From contig CANRND010000008.1 of NCBI GenBank assembly GCA_947631905.1, positions 1 through 64,000 of the forward strand: a stretch of 64,000 nucleotides of DNA. The letters are read 5' to 3'. Below the pieces are notes generated by a model. That model was not told where the DNA came from. It worked only from the letters and a program-made list of their open reading frames with translations, and searched no databases. Shown piece by piece: positions 7,485 to 15,997 of this stretch (within the stretch, counting starts at the first letter, position 1; the number at the start of each line of letters is the position of its first letter). This stretch comes from an uncultured Clostridia bacterium. Lineage in GTDB: Bacteria; Bacillota; Clostridia; Christensenellales; Borkfalkiaceae. The position numbers were made by a program, and so were the translations under genes.

Positions 7485-7602
7485 TTTTTAGAAAGTGAAC
7501 TATTCATCTGCCTGTGCGCTGTTATTGAGTGATTTCAAAACTGCTTGCCCGCACCTCCAAATTCATCTATAATTTTCTCCCAATACAATTTCGGAGGAAA
7601 CT

Positions 7603-8919
7603 ATGGACAGGATCATGTTGGAAACGCTTGGTAAGATGCGCGACGCATTCGGTGTTCTTTACGAAGCGTCGGGGCTAATCGTCGCGCACGCCTTCGGGGA
7701 ATATGCGGCAGATCATGCTCCTCCCCCGCCGCGGTATCATTCAGGCAATGGGTTTCAAGAAATCGTTTCAGAACCTGCTATCGTCGGAAAGACGGTAGCC
7801 GAGATCATCGAAGAGGTAAAGAAATTGATTATTGAACTCCAAATAAAAGGATCCGTCCGGGAACACAGGGACGGGCTCCTTAAATTCACAAGTCCTGTGT
7901 TCGGGTGCGTCTATGGACGCTCGGAGGTGGAATTTAGGCAGAAACTAACAGAGAAAATCAAACAGCTGACAAAACATCCGCAAAAGGCAAACCAAAGATC
8001 TACGAAGCCCAAGTCCCCGCTCCTCTCGGAGTATTTTGAGACAGAATACTTCCCGTTCAAGAAGCGCCAAAATCTTGACGAGAAATACCTCAAAGACATT
8101 GAGAGGCACTTCCGCTTCATCATGGAGATGAAGTTCGACAAGCGGCTCACGGAATACACCCCGAAGATGATCGAGGACTTCCTGTATTCTATACCGCAGA
8201 CGAGGAAGCGGCAGTTGCTACAAGGCGTGTTCAATAATATGTTCAAGCGCGCCGTCGCGCTCCAACTCGTCAAGGCGAACCCCTGCGATGCCGTTGAAAA
8301 GATGAAACACAAGCAGGATCAAGGAAAGGCGTTTTCGTTCGACGAACAAGAAGAGTTCTTCCCGCTTCTCTTTCGGAACGAGATGCTTACTTATCCGCAG
8401 AAGTGCTATTTTATTTTCTTGTATTTGACGGGGGCAAGGCGCACGGAAGGGCTAACTGTCCGCGTAGAAGACGCGGACTTTAAGAACAAAGTTTTGTCTA
8501 TCCGCGGCACAAAAACGGAAAGCTCAAATCGACAGATTCCGCTCTCCCCTCTCGTTGAAAAATTGTTGCTATCATTGAAGCCAAAACGCGGCGCATACTT
8601 CCCATTCAACGATACTGTCATGGATCAATTATTCCGAAAAGTATGGAAAAAAGAACGGGGACACAAGCCACACGATCTACGCCACACTTTCGGGACCATT
8701 CAAATTTGCGTAGAAAAGGTGGACGTAAAAACCGTCTCGCTATGGATGGGACACTCAACAATAGATACGACAGTTAATATCTATACTCACCCGGAGCAGT
8801 TAGATAGTGGCACATTTTTACGTGGGGACATTGGAAACGATGAGAAAACCGCCGTTTATCGTGAGAAGTACGGCGGTATTTTAATGCTCATTGAAAGGTT
8901 TATCGGCGGCAAAAAGTAG
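7603..8919 (+). CDS. int: Tyrosine integrase
   Basis: A 438-residue tyrosine recombinase that integrates and excises the element. An unusual N-terminal extension (~1-140) precedes a core-binding domain (LSEYFETEYFPFKKRQ onward, ~148-240) and the catalytic domain. Active-site groups are visible: TGARRTEGL (Arg), HDLRHTFG (His-x-x-Arg), MGHSTIDTTVNIYTH (His and nucleophile Tyr). RBS GGAGG lies 5 bases before the ATG. Its 3' end is 115 bp from a truncated tRNA-Ser, which should be its attachment site. Confidence 0.95.
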   Translation: MDRIMLETLGKMRDAFGVLYEASGLIVAHAFGEYAADHAPPPPRYHSGNGFQEIVSEPAIVGKTVAEIIEEVKKLIIELQIKGSVREHRDGLLKFTSPVFGCVYGRSEVEFRQKLTEKIKQLTKHPQKANQRSTKPKSPLLSEYFETEYFPFKKRQNLDEKYLKDIERHFRFIMEMKFDKRLTEYTPKMIEDFLYSIPQTRKRQLLQGVFNNMFKRAVALQLVKANPCDAVEKMKHKQDQGKAFSFDEQEEFFPLLFRNEMLTYPQKCYFIFLYLTGARRTEGLTVRVEDADFKNKVLSIRGTKTESSNRQIPLSPLVEKLLLSLKPKRGAYFPFNDTVMDQLFRKVWKKERGHKPHDLRHTFGTIQICVEKVDVKTVSLWMGHSTIDTTVNIYTHPEQLDSGTFLRGDIGNDEKTAVYREKYGGILMLIERFIGGKK

Positions 8920-9033
8920 GTTTTTTACCACGGATTTACCAAAGAAAAAAACAAACGCAGACGAAATTGAATACTATATCTTGTACTAAATCTCTCAAAT
9001 TTATAGCACATATTGTGTTTAATCCGAGAAGCA

Positions 9034-9095
9034 CAGATTCGAAATCGTGTTATGCAGGAATGTATACGGGGGTTCGAATCCCTCTTTCTGCGCCA
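9034..9095 (+). other. Attachment site: 3' part of a tRNA-Ser(CGA) gene
   Basis: The sequence folds as the 3' portion of a class II tRNA: anticodon loop TTCGAAA (9038-9044, anticodon CGA), 3' anticodon stem TCGTG, long variable arm ATGCA-GGAA-TGTAT (9051-9064), T-arm GGGGG-TTCGAAT-CCCTC, acceptor TTTCTGC, discriminator G and CCA. The 5' side (CACAG before the loop) does not pair with TCGTG, and no 5' half starting GCAGAAA lies upstream. So element sequence replaces the tRNA from the anticodon stem on; the intact gene should lie beyond the left edge at the other junction. Confidence 0.8.
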
Positions 9096-9130
9096 AAAGT
9101 AGCGGGACGGTTTTTCGTCCCGCTACTTTT
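9095..9130 (+). terminator. Terminator of the tRNA-Ser gene
   Basis: A 15-bp perfect stem AAAAGTAGCGGGACG / CGTCCCGCTACTTTT with a T-rich loop, starting at the tRNA CCA end. It is symmetric and followed by TTTT, so it can act in both directions. Confidence 0.8.
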
Positions 9131-9391
9131 GTGATGAACAGAATTTAAGAGGGATTCGGGGGTGGAGCATTGCAGTTTCTGCTCAGCAGCCCTGCGGGCT
9201 GTGAGCTGCAATGCGACAGCCGAGCTGGTGGCGAGGCGGGTGCGGCGGACGCTACCGCCGCACGGCAAGCGGGAGCAATCGGTTTGCGGGCGAATTGTGT
9301 GAATTACAAATCAGCTTGCCGCAAACTGAACAGTACAGTGTGCTGTTCACCGGGGCGCGCCGCCAAAGGCGCGAATCCCTCTTTCTGCGCC
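9131..9391. repeat. Palindrome-rich non-coding segment between two tRNA-end repeats
   Basis: No convincing gene. Successive hairpins: GCATTGCAG/CTGCAATGC (about 9167-9214, with an inner GCAGCCC/GGGCTG stem), GTGCGGCGG/CCGCCGCAC (about 9239-9263), CGGTTTGCGG/CCGCAAACTG (about 9281-9330), GAACAG/CTGTTC (about 9328-9348) and GCGC/GCGC (about 9356-9373). An inverted copy of the T-arm word, GAGGGATTCG, lies at 9149-9158. The segment ends in a second copy of the last 21 bases of the tRNA (9372-9392). It could be a structured RNA or the remnant of a small mobile element. Confidence 0.5.
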
Positions 9392-9427
9392 ACGAACGCC
9401 CGAGGGCGAAAAGCCCTCGGGCGTTCG
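9392..9427 (+). terminator. Strong hairpin after the second tRNA-end copy
   Basis: A long GC stem, ACGAACGCCCGAGGGC / GCCCTCGGGCGTTCGT with loop GAAAA, placed after the second tRNA-end copy just as the first terminator follows the first copy. It has no clear T-run, so it is a terminator by position and strength. The bases up to 9468 show nothing else. Confidence 0.6.
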
Positions 9428-9468
9428 TGATTTTCAACTTATATGTTGCAAACGGTTTGTTCCTGATT

Positions 9469-10245
9469 TTATAGAATTCTCCACTTTGCATACAGGCTTA
9501 TACCCTCATAGGTTTTGTACTTTTCGGGATAATTCCGATCATAAACAATTTCCTTTCCCGTTTTGTCCGTATCAAAATTCCATTTGTTCAAACATTCTGC
9601 TTCTTTGTACCAACCGTCAAATACATATCCCTCGCGTTCGGGTTCGGGCGGGACAAAACTTATCACTTCTTCGTTATAGCTATCTACCCAAAAATATCCC
9701 TCGTTGGGTGTGCCTAAGTAGTTATACATATATGATACATTTCCGATCAAAGGGTTCAAATCTTTCGCGAGAGTTTTTCCGTCATGGATCAAAGAATATC
9801 CATATACCATTTCAAAGGGACCCCAAACGGTCAAGTTTTGCGGGTCCTCCTCATAATTCCAATGGACGCCAACGATTGTGACACCATCAAACACCTCTGA
9901 AATGATTTCTTCTTTCGGCGGGTGCGGGAAATAAATTTTTTCCAAATTGTTGCTTTCGATTTTACCAACGTAACTTTCGAGCGTAACAAAGATCCTTTTA
10001 TATCCGATTCCGTAAACGGGGATCCCGTCGATACGCTCGGGATAGACAAGAGCGGTCTGATTTGCGCCACTCTCTGTCAGTCCGATCAAATATGCTTCTT
10101 TTGAACCGTCCGTTTGCGTTTTTACCGCATATTTCCAAAATCCGCTTTCATACTCGGGAAGATATTTATTCCCCGAACAAGCGGATAATAAGCCGAAAGA
10201 TAAAATTAAAGATATAATCAAAACAACCGAAAACGTCTTTCTCAT
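9469..10245 (-). CDS. Lipoprotein with InlB-type repeat
   Basis: A 258-residue predicted lipoprotein. The ATG at 10243-10245 gives MRKTFSVVLIISLILSF and the lipobox LLSAC at about residue 23, so it should be exported and lipid-anchored. The C-terminal ~60 residues (YVFDGWYKEAECLNKW ... ISLYAKW) match the InlB B-repeat/Listeria-Bacteroides repeat pattern, a small surface module. An earlier TTG start (10263) is possible but less likely. The function of the central part is unknown. A promoter lies upstream at 10287-10315. Confidence 0.8.
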   Translation of the reverse strand: MRKTFSVVLIISLILSFGLLSACSGNKYLPEYESGFWKYAVKTQTDGSKEAYLIGLTESGANQTALVYPERIDGIPVYGIGYKRIFVTLESYVGKIESNNLEKIYFPHPPKEEIISEVFDGVTIVGVHWNYEEDPQNLTVWGPFEMVYGYSLIHDGKTLAKDLNPLIGNVSYMYNYLGTPNEGYFWVDSYNEEVISFVPPEPEREGYVFDGWYKEAECLNKWNFDTDKTGKEIVYDRNYPEKYKTYEGISLYAKWRIL

Positions 10246-10286
10246 ATTCTGCCCTATACACAATTATTCAGCTTGTAGGTGTTCTC

Positions 10287-10315
10287 ATTTTATCACACCC
10301 GCACAGAAAAATCAA
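10287..10315 (-). promoter_or_regulatory. Promoter of the lipoprotein gene
   Basis: Minus-strand TTGATT (10310-10315) and TAAAAT (10287-10292) with a 17-bp spacer, about 40 bp before the chosen start at 10245. Confidence 0.75.
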
Positions 10316-10338
10316 GCGGAGAAGCCTATCTTTGCACA

Positions 10339-10376
10339 ATGCGCGGCCGAAAGCAATCTTGCTTTCGGCCGCGCAT
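10339..10376. terminator. Perfect hairpin between divergent genes
   Basis: A 16-bp perfect stem ATGCGCGGCCGAAAGC / GCTTTCGGCCGCGCAT with a 6-base loop. It lies between two divergently transcribed genes, where no transcript should end, so it may be a leftover terminator or a regulatory cruciform. Confidence 0.6.
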
Positions 10377-10414
10377 TTCTATAACCTTAACTTTTGATTT
10401 TCCATTGCATTTCT

Positions 10415-10443
10415 TTGCTTTTCTCCGCGCTTTGTGGTATAAT
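10415..10443 (+). promoter_or_regulatory. Promoter of the YwaF-like gene
   Basis: TTTGCT (10415-10420), 17 bp, TATAAT (10438-10443). It places the transcript start near 10450 and so supports the ATG at 10469 over earlier in-frame starts. Confidence 0.65.
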
Positions 10444-10468
10444 TATGTTGAAATTGCGAGGAAGTGCG

Positions 10469-11332
10469 ATGTTGATTTTTCGCTACGGCTCTTGGATCCA
10501 TATTCTTACGCTTATCCTTGTCGCGGGCTTGATCGTCGGGGTCTATTTTTTGTTGCGGAAAAAGCCGCGCGAGATCAAACTGAGAGTGCTCTATATCCTT
10601 GCGGTCGTAAACGTCGTTCAGCATCTGTTCAAATTCTGGATCTGGCCGCACGTTTGGGGAACGGGATTTTCGCATTCAAATACCGCCTATAACGTCTGCG
10701 CCGTCATGATTTTTTTGACTCCTTTCTTCCTCTCCAAAAACAGCGGCGCATGGCGGGAGACGGTCGCTTATATCGGCACGTTCGGTTGCGCCCTCTCCAT
10801 CTTCATCCCCTATTGGTTCGTGGGGCAATCCCTTGCGGAATTTGGCATCTTTTGGGAGTACATGCGCTTTCTGTTCTGCCACACCACCCTACTTGCCACC
10901 TCGCTCCTGCCCGCTCTCTGGGGCATGGTCCGCTTCCGCTTGAAAAACTTTTGGAAGATCGGGCTTTGTTTTTTCATCGTGCTTGCGGCGATCCTCGTAA
11001 ACGACGTCCTCTGTATCTGCATGGGGCTTACGGGCGGCAGTGCGGCAACGCTGTACGAGACGCTTGCCGAACTCAACCCGCTGTGGATGTTCCGTCCGCC
11101 GGATAACTTCCAATTCTACGTAAAAATTATCACCGCCCTTTCTCCCGCGATCTTTTTGGGGGGAAAGAGCGGCGTATATACTCCGATCTTGTGGTATTTT
11201 GTGCCTGTGTATTGCGGGATCACCCTCCTTGCGGCTCTCTTGAACTTCCTCGCGGAACGCTACTTGCCGAAAGACGGTGCGGGCGCGGAGGAGCGGCTTC
11301 TCCCCCACGGCAAACCTCACAGCTTTCTGTAA
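10469..11332 (+). CDS. YwaF-like (TIGR02206-type) integral membrane protein
   Basis: A 287-residue protein with about seven membrane helices, starting MLIFRYGSWIHILTL. The ATG at 10469 is chosen for the GAGGAAG ribosome site 5 bases upstream. The pattern of short loops and conserved-looking His/Asn/Pro residues (VVNVVQHLFKFW, NPLWMFRPPDNFQF) recalls the YwaF/TIGR02206 family of unknown function. The C-terminus is a short charged tail. It is convergent with the GH13 gene, whose stop lies inside its last codons (16-bp overlap). Confidence 0.7.
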   Translation: MLIFRYGSWIHILTLILVAGLIVGVYFLLRKKPREIKLRVLYILAVVNVVQHLFKFWIWPHVWGTGFSHSNTAYNVCAVMIFLTPFFLSKNSGAWRETVAYIGTFGCALSIFIPYWFVGQSLAEFGIFWEYMRFLFCHTTLLATSLLPALWGMVRFRLKNFWKIGLCFFIVLAAILVNDVLCICMGLTGGSAATLYETLAELNPLWMFRPPDNFQFYVKIITALSPAIFLGGKSGVYTPILWYFVPVYCGITLLAALLNFLAERYLPKDGAGAEERLLPHGKPHSFL

Positions 11333-12630
11333 ACCGCCGAGGAAAAAGGCGGCAGACGGAGTTCACCGAGGTTGCAGACCTCTCCCGTAAGCAGGTTTTC
11401 TCCCTCCCCCTCTCCCGCGCGGAGCGTGGGCGTTTCGGCCGAAATATTGATCGCAACCGCGATTCTTTCGCCGCCGCACTCGCGCAGGAAAGAAAACCAT
11501 TTGTTACTGAGCGTCGCTTTTGCGTAACTGCCGTATTGCAACGCACGGCTCGCCGCCCTGATCGCGGCGAGCTTTTTGATATGCGCGACGAGTTCGGGGT
11601 GCGCGCTTTGGTCGATGCCGTCGATACAGGGGCGGAGATGAATATCTCCGTCGCCCTTGTTCCCCTCTTGCCCGTATTCCGAGCCGTAATACACGCACGG
11701 GATCCCCGGCATGGTAAAGAGCAGCGTATACAAATTCAGCAGGTTGCGCTTCTCCTTTAAGGCGGTACAGGCGCGCGGCACGTCATGGTTGTCCACGAAA
11801 TTCAGCATGCGCTTCCCCGTATAGAGCGCCCACGGCTCGTTGGAAAACAGCCGCGTGAGAGAATGTTCGATCTCGAACAGGTTTTCCGAATTGAACGCGG
11901 AGATCATGCCCTTATAGCACTCGTAATTTGTAATGGAATCGAGCCGCGCGGGAGATATGTTTTGCGCGAAGTTGGTGCAGTGAATGACTTCTCCCACGAG
12001 GAAGAAGTCCTCTTTCAGTTCCCGCACGGTGCGCCGCAAAAGCTCGAAGAACCACGGCGGGAGCAGATAGCTCACGTCGAGCCGCAAACCGTCTACGTCA
12101 AACTCCCGTATCCAGAAGCGCACCGCGTCCATGAGATAATTCTGCACGTCGGTATTTTCGAGCCGCAGCTTGACGAGTTCGGGATGTCCCTCCCAGTTTT
12201 GGTAGCCGAAGCCGTCGTTATAGGGAGAGTTTCCCCAAAAATCGATGTTGAACCAAAAGCGGTAGTCCGTCCCCTCCCGCTTTTCGCGCACCTCACGGAA
12301 AGGCGGAAACTCCCGCCCCGTATGGTTGAATACGCCGTCGAGTACCACGCGGATGCCTGCGGCATGGAACTTTTTAACGAGTTCCTTAAATTCTTCGTTG
12401 GCGCCGAGACGGCGGTCTACGCGGTAAAAATCGACGGTATCGTAACCGTGCCGCTCGCTCTCGAAGAGCGGATTAAAGAGGACCGCCCCGATCCCGAGCG
12501 ATTTCAGCCGCGGGATCTCTTTCCCGATCTTATCGAGGCGGTGGCAGACCTGCCCGAAGTCGTTCTCCCGCTCCGCGCCGCAAAACCCGAGCGGATATAT
12601 CTGATAAAACGTACATTCGTCAAACCACAT
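11317..12630 (-). CDS. GH13 alpha-amylase-family glycosidase, cytoplasmic
   Basis: A 437-residue GH13 enzyme. Four classic regions are visible: DGVFNH (98-103), GLRLDVSYL with nucleophile Asp185, GEVIH with acid Glu214, and FVDNHD ending at Asp283. The start at 12630 (MWFDECTFYQIYPLGF) has AAAGGA upstream and matches neopullulanase/cyclomaltodextrinase-like openings. There is no signal peptide and no N-terminal accessory domain, so it should cleave imported maltodextrin-type oligosaccharides in the cytoplasm. Exact specificity cannot be read from sequence. Divergent from the M18 aminopeptidase. Confidence 0.88.
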   Translation of the reverse strand: MWFDECTFYQIYPLGFCGAERENDFGQVCHRLDKIGKEIPRLKSLGIGAVLFNPLFESERHGYDTVDFYRVDRRLGANEEFKELVKKFHAAGIRVVLDGVFNHTGREFPPFREVREKREGTDYRFWFNIDFWGNSPYNDGFGYQNWEGHPELVKLRLENTDVQNYLMDAVRFWIREFDVDGLRLDVSYLLPPWFFELLRRTVRELKEDFFLVGEVIHCTNFAQNISPARLDSITNYECYKGMISAFNSENLFEIEHSLTRLFSNEPWALYTGKRMLNFVDNHDVPRACTALKEKRNLLNLYTLLFTMPGIPCVYYGSEYGQEGNKGDGDIHLRPCIDGIDQSAHPELVAHIKKLAAIRAASRALQYGSYAKATLSNKWFSFLRECGGERIAVAINISAETPTLRAGEGEGENLLTGEVCNLGELRLPPFSSAVYRKL

Positions 12631-12699
12631 AATGTTTGTCCTTTTCCGTAAACTTTCAACGGTTATTGTAACATGCGGGCGCGGGATTGTCAATATCCC

Positions 12700-12728
12700 T
12701 TGCCTTTTTTCGGAAAAAGAACTATAAT
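12700..12728 (+). promoter_or_regulatory. Promoter directly abutting the M18 aminopeptidase start
   Basis: TTGCCT (12700-12705), 17 bp, TATAAT (12723-12728). Only six bases separate the -10 box from the ATG at 12735, so the transcript should begin on or next to the start codon: a predicted leaderless mRNA with no ribosome-binding site. Confidence 0.75.
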
Positions 12729-12734
12729 AGAGCC

Positions 12735-13985
12735 ATGAAAGAGCTTTTACAATATCTGGAAACTTCCTATACCGCCTACCAGGCGGTGGAAAACGCAAAA
12801 AACCTACTCCTTAAAAACGGGTTTCTCCCCCTTGCCGAAAACGGCGATTGGCGGCTTGCCGCGGGCGGAAAATATTTTACGGAGCGCAACGGGAGCGCGC
12901 TCATCGCTTTCACGGTTGGAAGCGGGAACGGCTTCAAGATCATTGCAAGCCATACCGACAGCCCCTGCCTCAAACTCAAAGAAAACCCCGTGACTTCCAC
13001 CGAAAAGTTCGACAAACTCAACGTGGAACCCTACGGCGGCGGGATCTGGTACACCTTTTTCGACCGTAAACTGCGCCTTGCGGGGCGGCTCGTCAGAGAG
13101 GAAAACGGCGTTTTGCGCACGGAAAATTATGTCAGCGGTTTTACCGTTGTGATCCCCTCTCTTGCGATCCACATGCAACGCGACGTGAACGAAAAATTCG
13201 CGCCCAACCCGCAGGTGGATCTGCTTCCCCTCCTCGGCATGGACGGGCAGGAGTTCAACGCTTTGCTCGGAAACCCCGTATCGTACGACCTGTATGCCGT
13301 CTGCGCGGAAGCGCCCTTTGCGGGCGGGAGCCGCGGAGAATTGATTTCCTCCCCGCGCGTAGACGATCTCACGGGCGTATACGCCTCTCTCGAAGCGCTG
13401 CTCGCCGCGCAGAATATGAGCGGCGTGAATGTGGCGGCATGCCTCGACAACGAGGAGATCGGGAGCCATACGCGGCAGGGCGCGGGAAGCGATTTTTTGA
13501 AAAATACCTTAAAGCGCATCGACGCCGCTCTGAACGGCGCAAACGCCGACCTCTCACGCTCGGCGGCAAATTCTTTCCTCGTCTCGCTCGACAACGCCCA
13601 CTCTCTCCATCCCAACCATCCCGAAAAGTGCGACCCTACAAACCGCGCCGTTATGGGCGGAGGCGTTGTCATCAAAGGACATGCGGGCGGTGCCTATACG
13701 ACCGACGCGCTCTCTTCCGCCGTCATGAAAACCCTGTTCCAAAGGGCGGACGTAAAATATCAGACCTTTTTCAATCGCTCGGATATGCGCAGCGGCGGCA
13801 CGCTCGGGGCGATCTCTTTGGGACAGATCGGCGTTCTCTCCGCCGATCTGGGGCTTGCGCAGCTTGCGATGCACTCCGCGGTCGAAACCTTTGCCGCAAG
13901 CGACTACGCGGAGCTTTCAAAAGGTCTGAAAGCGTTCTATGAGAGCGCTTTCGAAATCGGCGGCACGGAGATCAAAATTCTGTAA
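12735..13985 (+). CDS. M18-family aminopeptidase
   Basis: A 416-residue M18 (aspartyl aminopeptidase-like) metallopeptidase. Visible metal-site motifs: ASHTDSPCLKL (His73, Asp75), a DDLTG block, DNEEIGSHT with the catalytic and metal Glu pair, and MHSAVET near the C-terminus. It should remove N-terminal residues from peptides in the cytoplasm using two zinc ions. The start MKELLQYLETSYTAYQAVEN fits the family. An earlier in-frame start lies before the promoter and is rejected. Ends at a bidirectional terminator shared with the ABC exporter. Confidence 0.92.
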   Translation: MKELLQYLETSYTAYQAVENAKNLLLKNGFLPLAENGDWRLAAGGKYFTERNGSALIAFTVGSGNGFKIIASHTDSPCLKLKENPVTSTEKFDKLNVEPYGGGIWYTFFDRKLRLAGRLVREENGVLRTENYVSGFTVVIPSLAIHMQRDVNEKFAPNPQVDLLPLLGMDGQEFNALLGNPVSYDLYAVCAEAPFAGGSRGELISSPRVDDLTGVYASLEALLAAQNMSGVNVAACLDNEEIGSHTRQGAGSDFLKNTLKRIDAALNGANADLSRSAANSFLVSLDNAHSLHPNHPEKCDPTNRAVMGGGVVIKGHAGGAYTTDALSSAVMKTLFQRADVKYQTFFNRSDMRSGGTLGAISLGQIGVLSADLGLAQLAMHSAVETFAASDYAELSKGLKAFYESAFEIGGTEIKIL

Positions 13986-14002
13986 ACTTTATGATTAGGA
14001 AA

Positions 14003-14033
14003 GCCGCCCCGTTGCATTTTGCAACGGGGCGGC
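14003..14033. terminator. Bidirectional terminator between convergent genes
   Basis: Stem GCCGCCCCGTTGC / GCAACGGGGCGGC with loop ATTTT, followed by CTCTTTTC, between the aminopeptidase and the exporter operon. Confidence 0.85.
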
Positions 14034-14047
14034 TCTTTTCGTACATT

Positions 14048-15997
14048 TTATTCTAATTCGAAAGCGCCCGTATACAGTCTGTAATACTGCCCTTTCATGT
14101 CGATGAGCTGTTCGTGCGTGCCGCGCTCGATGATGCGGCCGTGGTCAAGCACCATGATGACGTTGCTGTTCTTGACGGTGGACAGGCGGTGCGCGATGAC
14201 GAACACCGTTCTCCCCTCCATGAGTTTATCCATGCCCCGTTGCACGATCGCCTCGGTGCGGGTATCGATGGAGGAAGTCGCCTCGTCCAAAATCATCACG
14301 GGCGGGTCTGCGACCGCCGCGCGGGCAATGGAGAGAAGTTGCCTCTGCCCCTGCGAGAGGTTCGCGCCGTTCTGGTGGAGCATCGTGTTGTACCCCTCGG
14401 GAAGGCGGGTGATGAAGTCGTCCGCACCCGCGAGTTTTGCCGCAGCAATGCACTCCTCGTCGGTCGCGTCGAGCCTGCCGTAGCGGATATTGTCCATCAC
14501 GGAGCCTGTGAACAGGTTTGTGTCTTGCAACACCATTCCGATCGAGCGGCGAAGGTCTGCTTTCTTGATCTTGTTGAGGTTGATCCCGTCGTAGCGGATC
14601 TTGCCGTCCGCGATGTCGTAGAAGCGGGTGATGAGGTTGGTGATCGTCGTCTTGCCCGCGCCCGTTGCGCCGACAAACGCCACTTTCTGCCCCGGGCGGG
14701 CATAGAGGCTCACGTCATGTAGGACGATCTTTTCGGGATCGTAGCCGAAATTCACGTCGAAGAGCCGCACGTCGCCCTCCAAACGGGTATAGGTGAGCGT
14801 TCCGTCGCTGTGAGGGTGCTTCCAGGCCCAAATGCCCGTGCGCTCCCCGCATTCGACCAGTTCGCCGTTTTCCTCTTTGACGTTGACGAGAGTGACATAT
14901 CCCTCGTCGGGTTCGGGCTTTTCGTCGATGAGCGCAAACACGCGCGCCGCGCCCGCAAGGCCCATGACGACGGAGTTCACCTGGTTGGAGACCTGGTTGA
15001 TGTTATTGGTAAATTGCCTCGTGGCTTGCAGGAACGCAACGATGAGCGCAATGCCCTCCATGCCCGCAAACGACGCAAGCTCGGGATCGAACAGGGTGCC
15101 GACCGAGACGTTTGCGACCGACTTGATATTGAGGACGCACCCCACAAGTGCGACTGCCACATAAAGTACATGGCCGATATTTCCTAAAATGGGCATGAGC
15201 ATGTTGGCGTATGCGTTCGCATAGGTCGTCTGCTCGCACAGAATGTCGTTATATTGATTGAAATCGCGCTTCGCGGCCTCTTCATGGCAGAACACTTTGA
15301 CGACTTTCTGCCCGTTCATCATCTCTTCCACAAAACCCTCGGTGCGGGCGACCGCACGCTGGGAAGCAAGGAAGTATTTCCCCGCGCCCCCGCCGACCAC
15401 TTTTGTCACGAACAAAATCAGGACGATGCACCCGAGTACGATGAGCAGCAGATAGACGCTGTAATAGAGCATGATGAAGAAGAGCGTAAACACCATGATG
15501 CCCGACGTGAGAAGTTGCGGCAAAGACTGCGAGATGAGCTGGCGCAACGTATCGATGTCGTTGGTGTAATAGCTCATGATGTCGCCGTGGCTGTGGGTAT
15601 CGAAATAGCGGATGGGAAGATCTTGCATTCCGTTGAACATCTGCTCGCGCATCTTTTTGAGATACCCTTGCGAGATGATCGCCATGAGCTGTTTGTCGAT
15701 CGCGCCCGAGATCAGCGAGACGACATACAGAGAGATGAGGACGAGCATGGTACGCGTGATTTCCCAACCGACCTCTCCCCAGCCGAGCGAAGCGTCGCCG
15801 AGCGCCTCACCGACAATGGTAAACACCTGTTGCATGAAGATGGTGGGAAGCGCGGAGATGACCGCATTAAAGACGATGCAGACGAGCGCGGCGGTCGCCA
15901 TCTTCGGATAGAAGTGGAAGAGCGACTTCATGATGCGCTTGAACGTACCTTTGGGCGCGGAGGGACGGCGCATATTTTGATTGCGGTTATTCTGCAT
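14048..15997 (-). CDS. ABC exporter half-transporter, canonical ATPase subunit
   Basis: A 649-residue ABC exporter half: a ~330-residue six-helix membrane domain, then an ATPase with Walker A GATGAGKTT, signature LSQGQ and Walker B MILDEATS with the catalytic Glu. A 35-residue insertion after the membrane domain (VKEENGELVECGERTGIWAW) recalls the longer partner of TM287/288-like heterodimers. The start overlaps the upstream gene by 11 bp and has AGGAGG. With 15987-17831 it should form a heterodimeric drug or lipid exporter; the substrate is not evident. Confidence 0.92.
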   Translation of the reverse strand: MQNNRNQNMRRPSAPKGTFKRIMKSLFHFYPKMATAALVCIVFNAVISALPTIFMQQVFTIVGEALGDASLGWGEVGWEITRTMLVLISLYVVSLISGAIDKQLMAIISQGYLKKMREQMFNGMQDLPIRYFDTHSHGDIMSYYTNDIDTLRQLISQSLPQLLTSGIMVFTLFFIMLYYSVYLLLIVLGCIVLILFVTKVVGGGAGKYFLASQRAVARTEGFVEEMMNGQKVVKVFCHEEAAKRDFNQYNDILCEQTTYANAYANMLMPILGNIGHVLYVAVALVGCVLNIKSVANVSVGTLFDPELASFAGMEGIALIVAFLQATRQFTNNINQVSNQVNSVVMGLAGAARVFALIDEKPEPDEGYVTLVNVKEENGELVECGERTGIWAWKHPHSDGTLTYTRLEGDVRLFDVNFGYDPEKIVLHDVSLYARPGQKVAFVGATGAGKTTITNLITRFYDIADGKIRYDGINLNKIKKADLRRSIGMVLQDTNLFTGSVMDNIRYGRLDATDEECIAAAKLAGADDFITRLPEGYNTMLHQNGANLSQGQRQLLSIARAAVADPPVMILDEATSSIDTRTEAIVQRGMDKLMEGRTVFVIAHRLSTVKNSNVIMVLDHGRIIERGTHEQLIDMKGQYYRLYTGAFELE

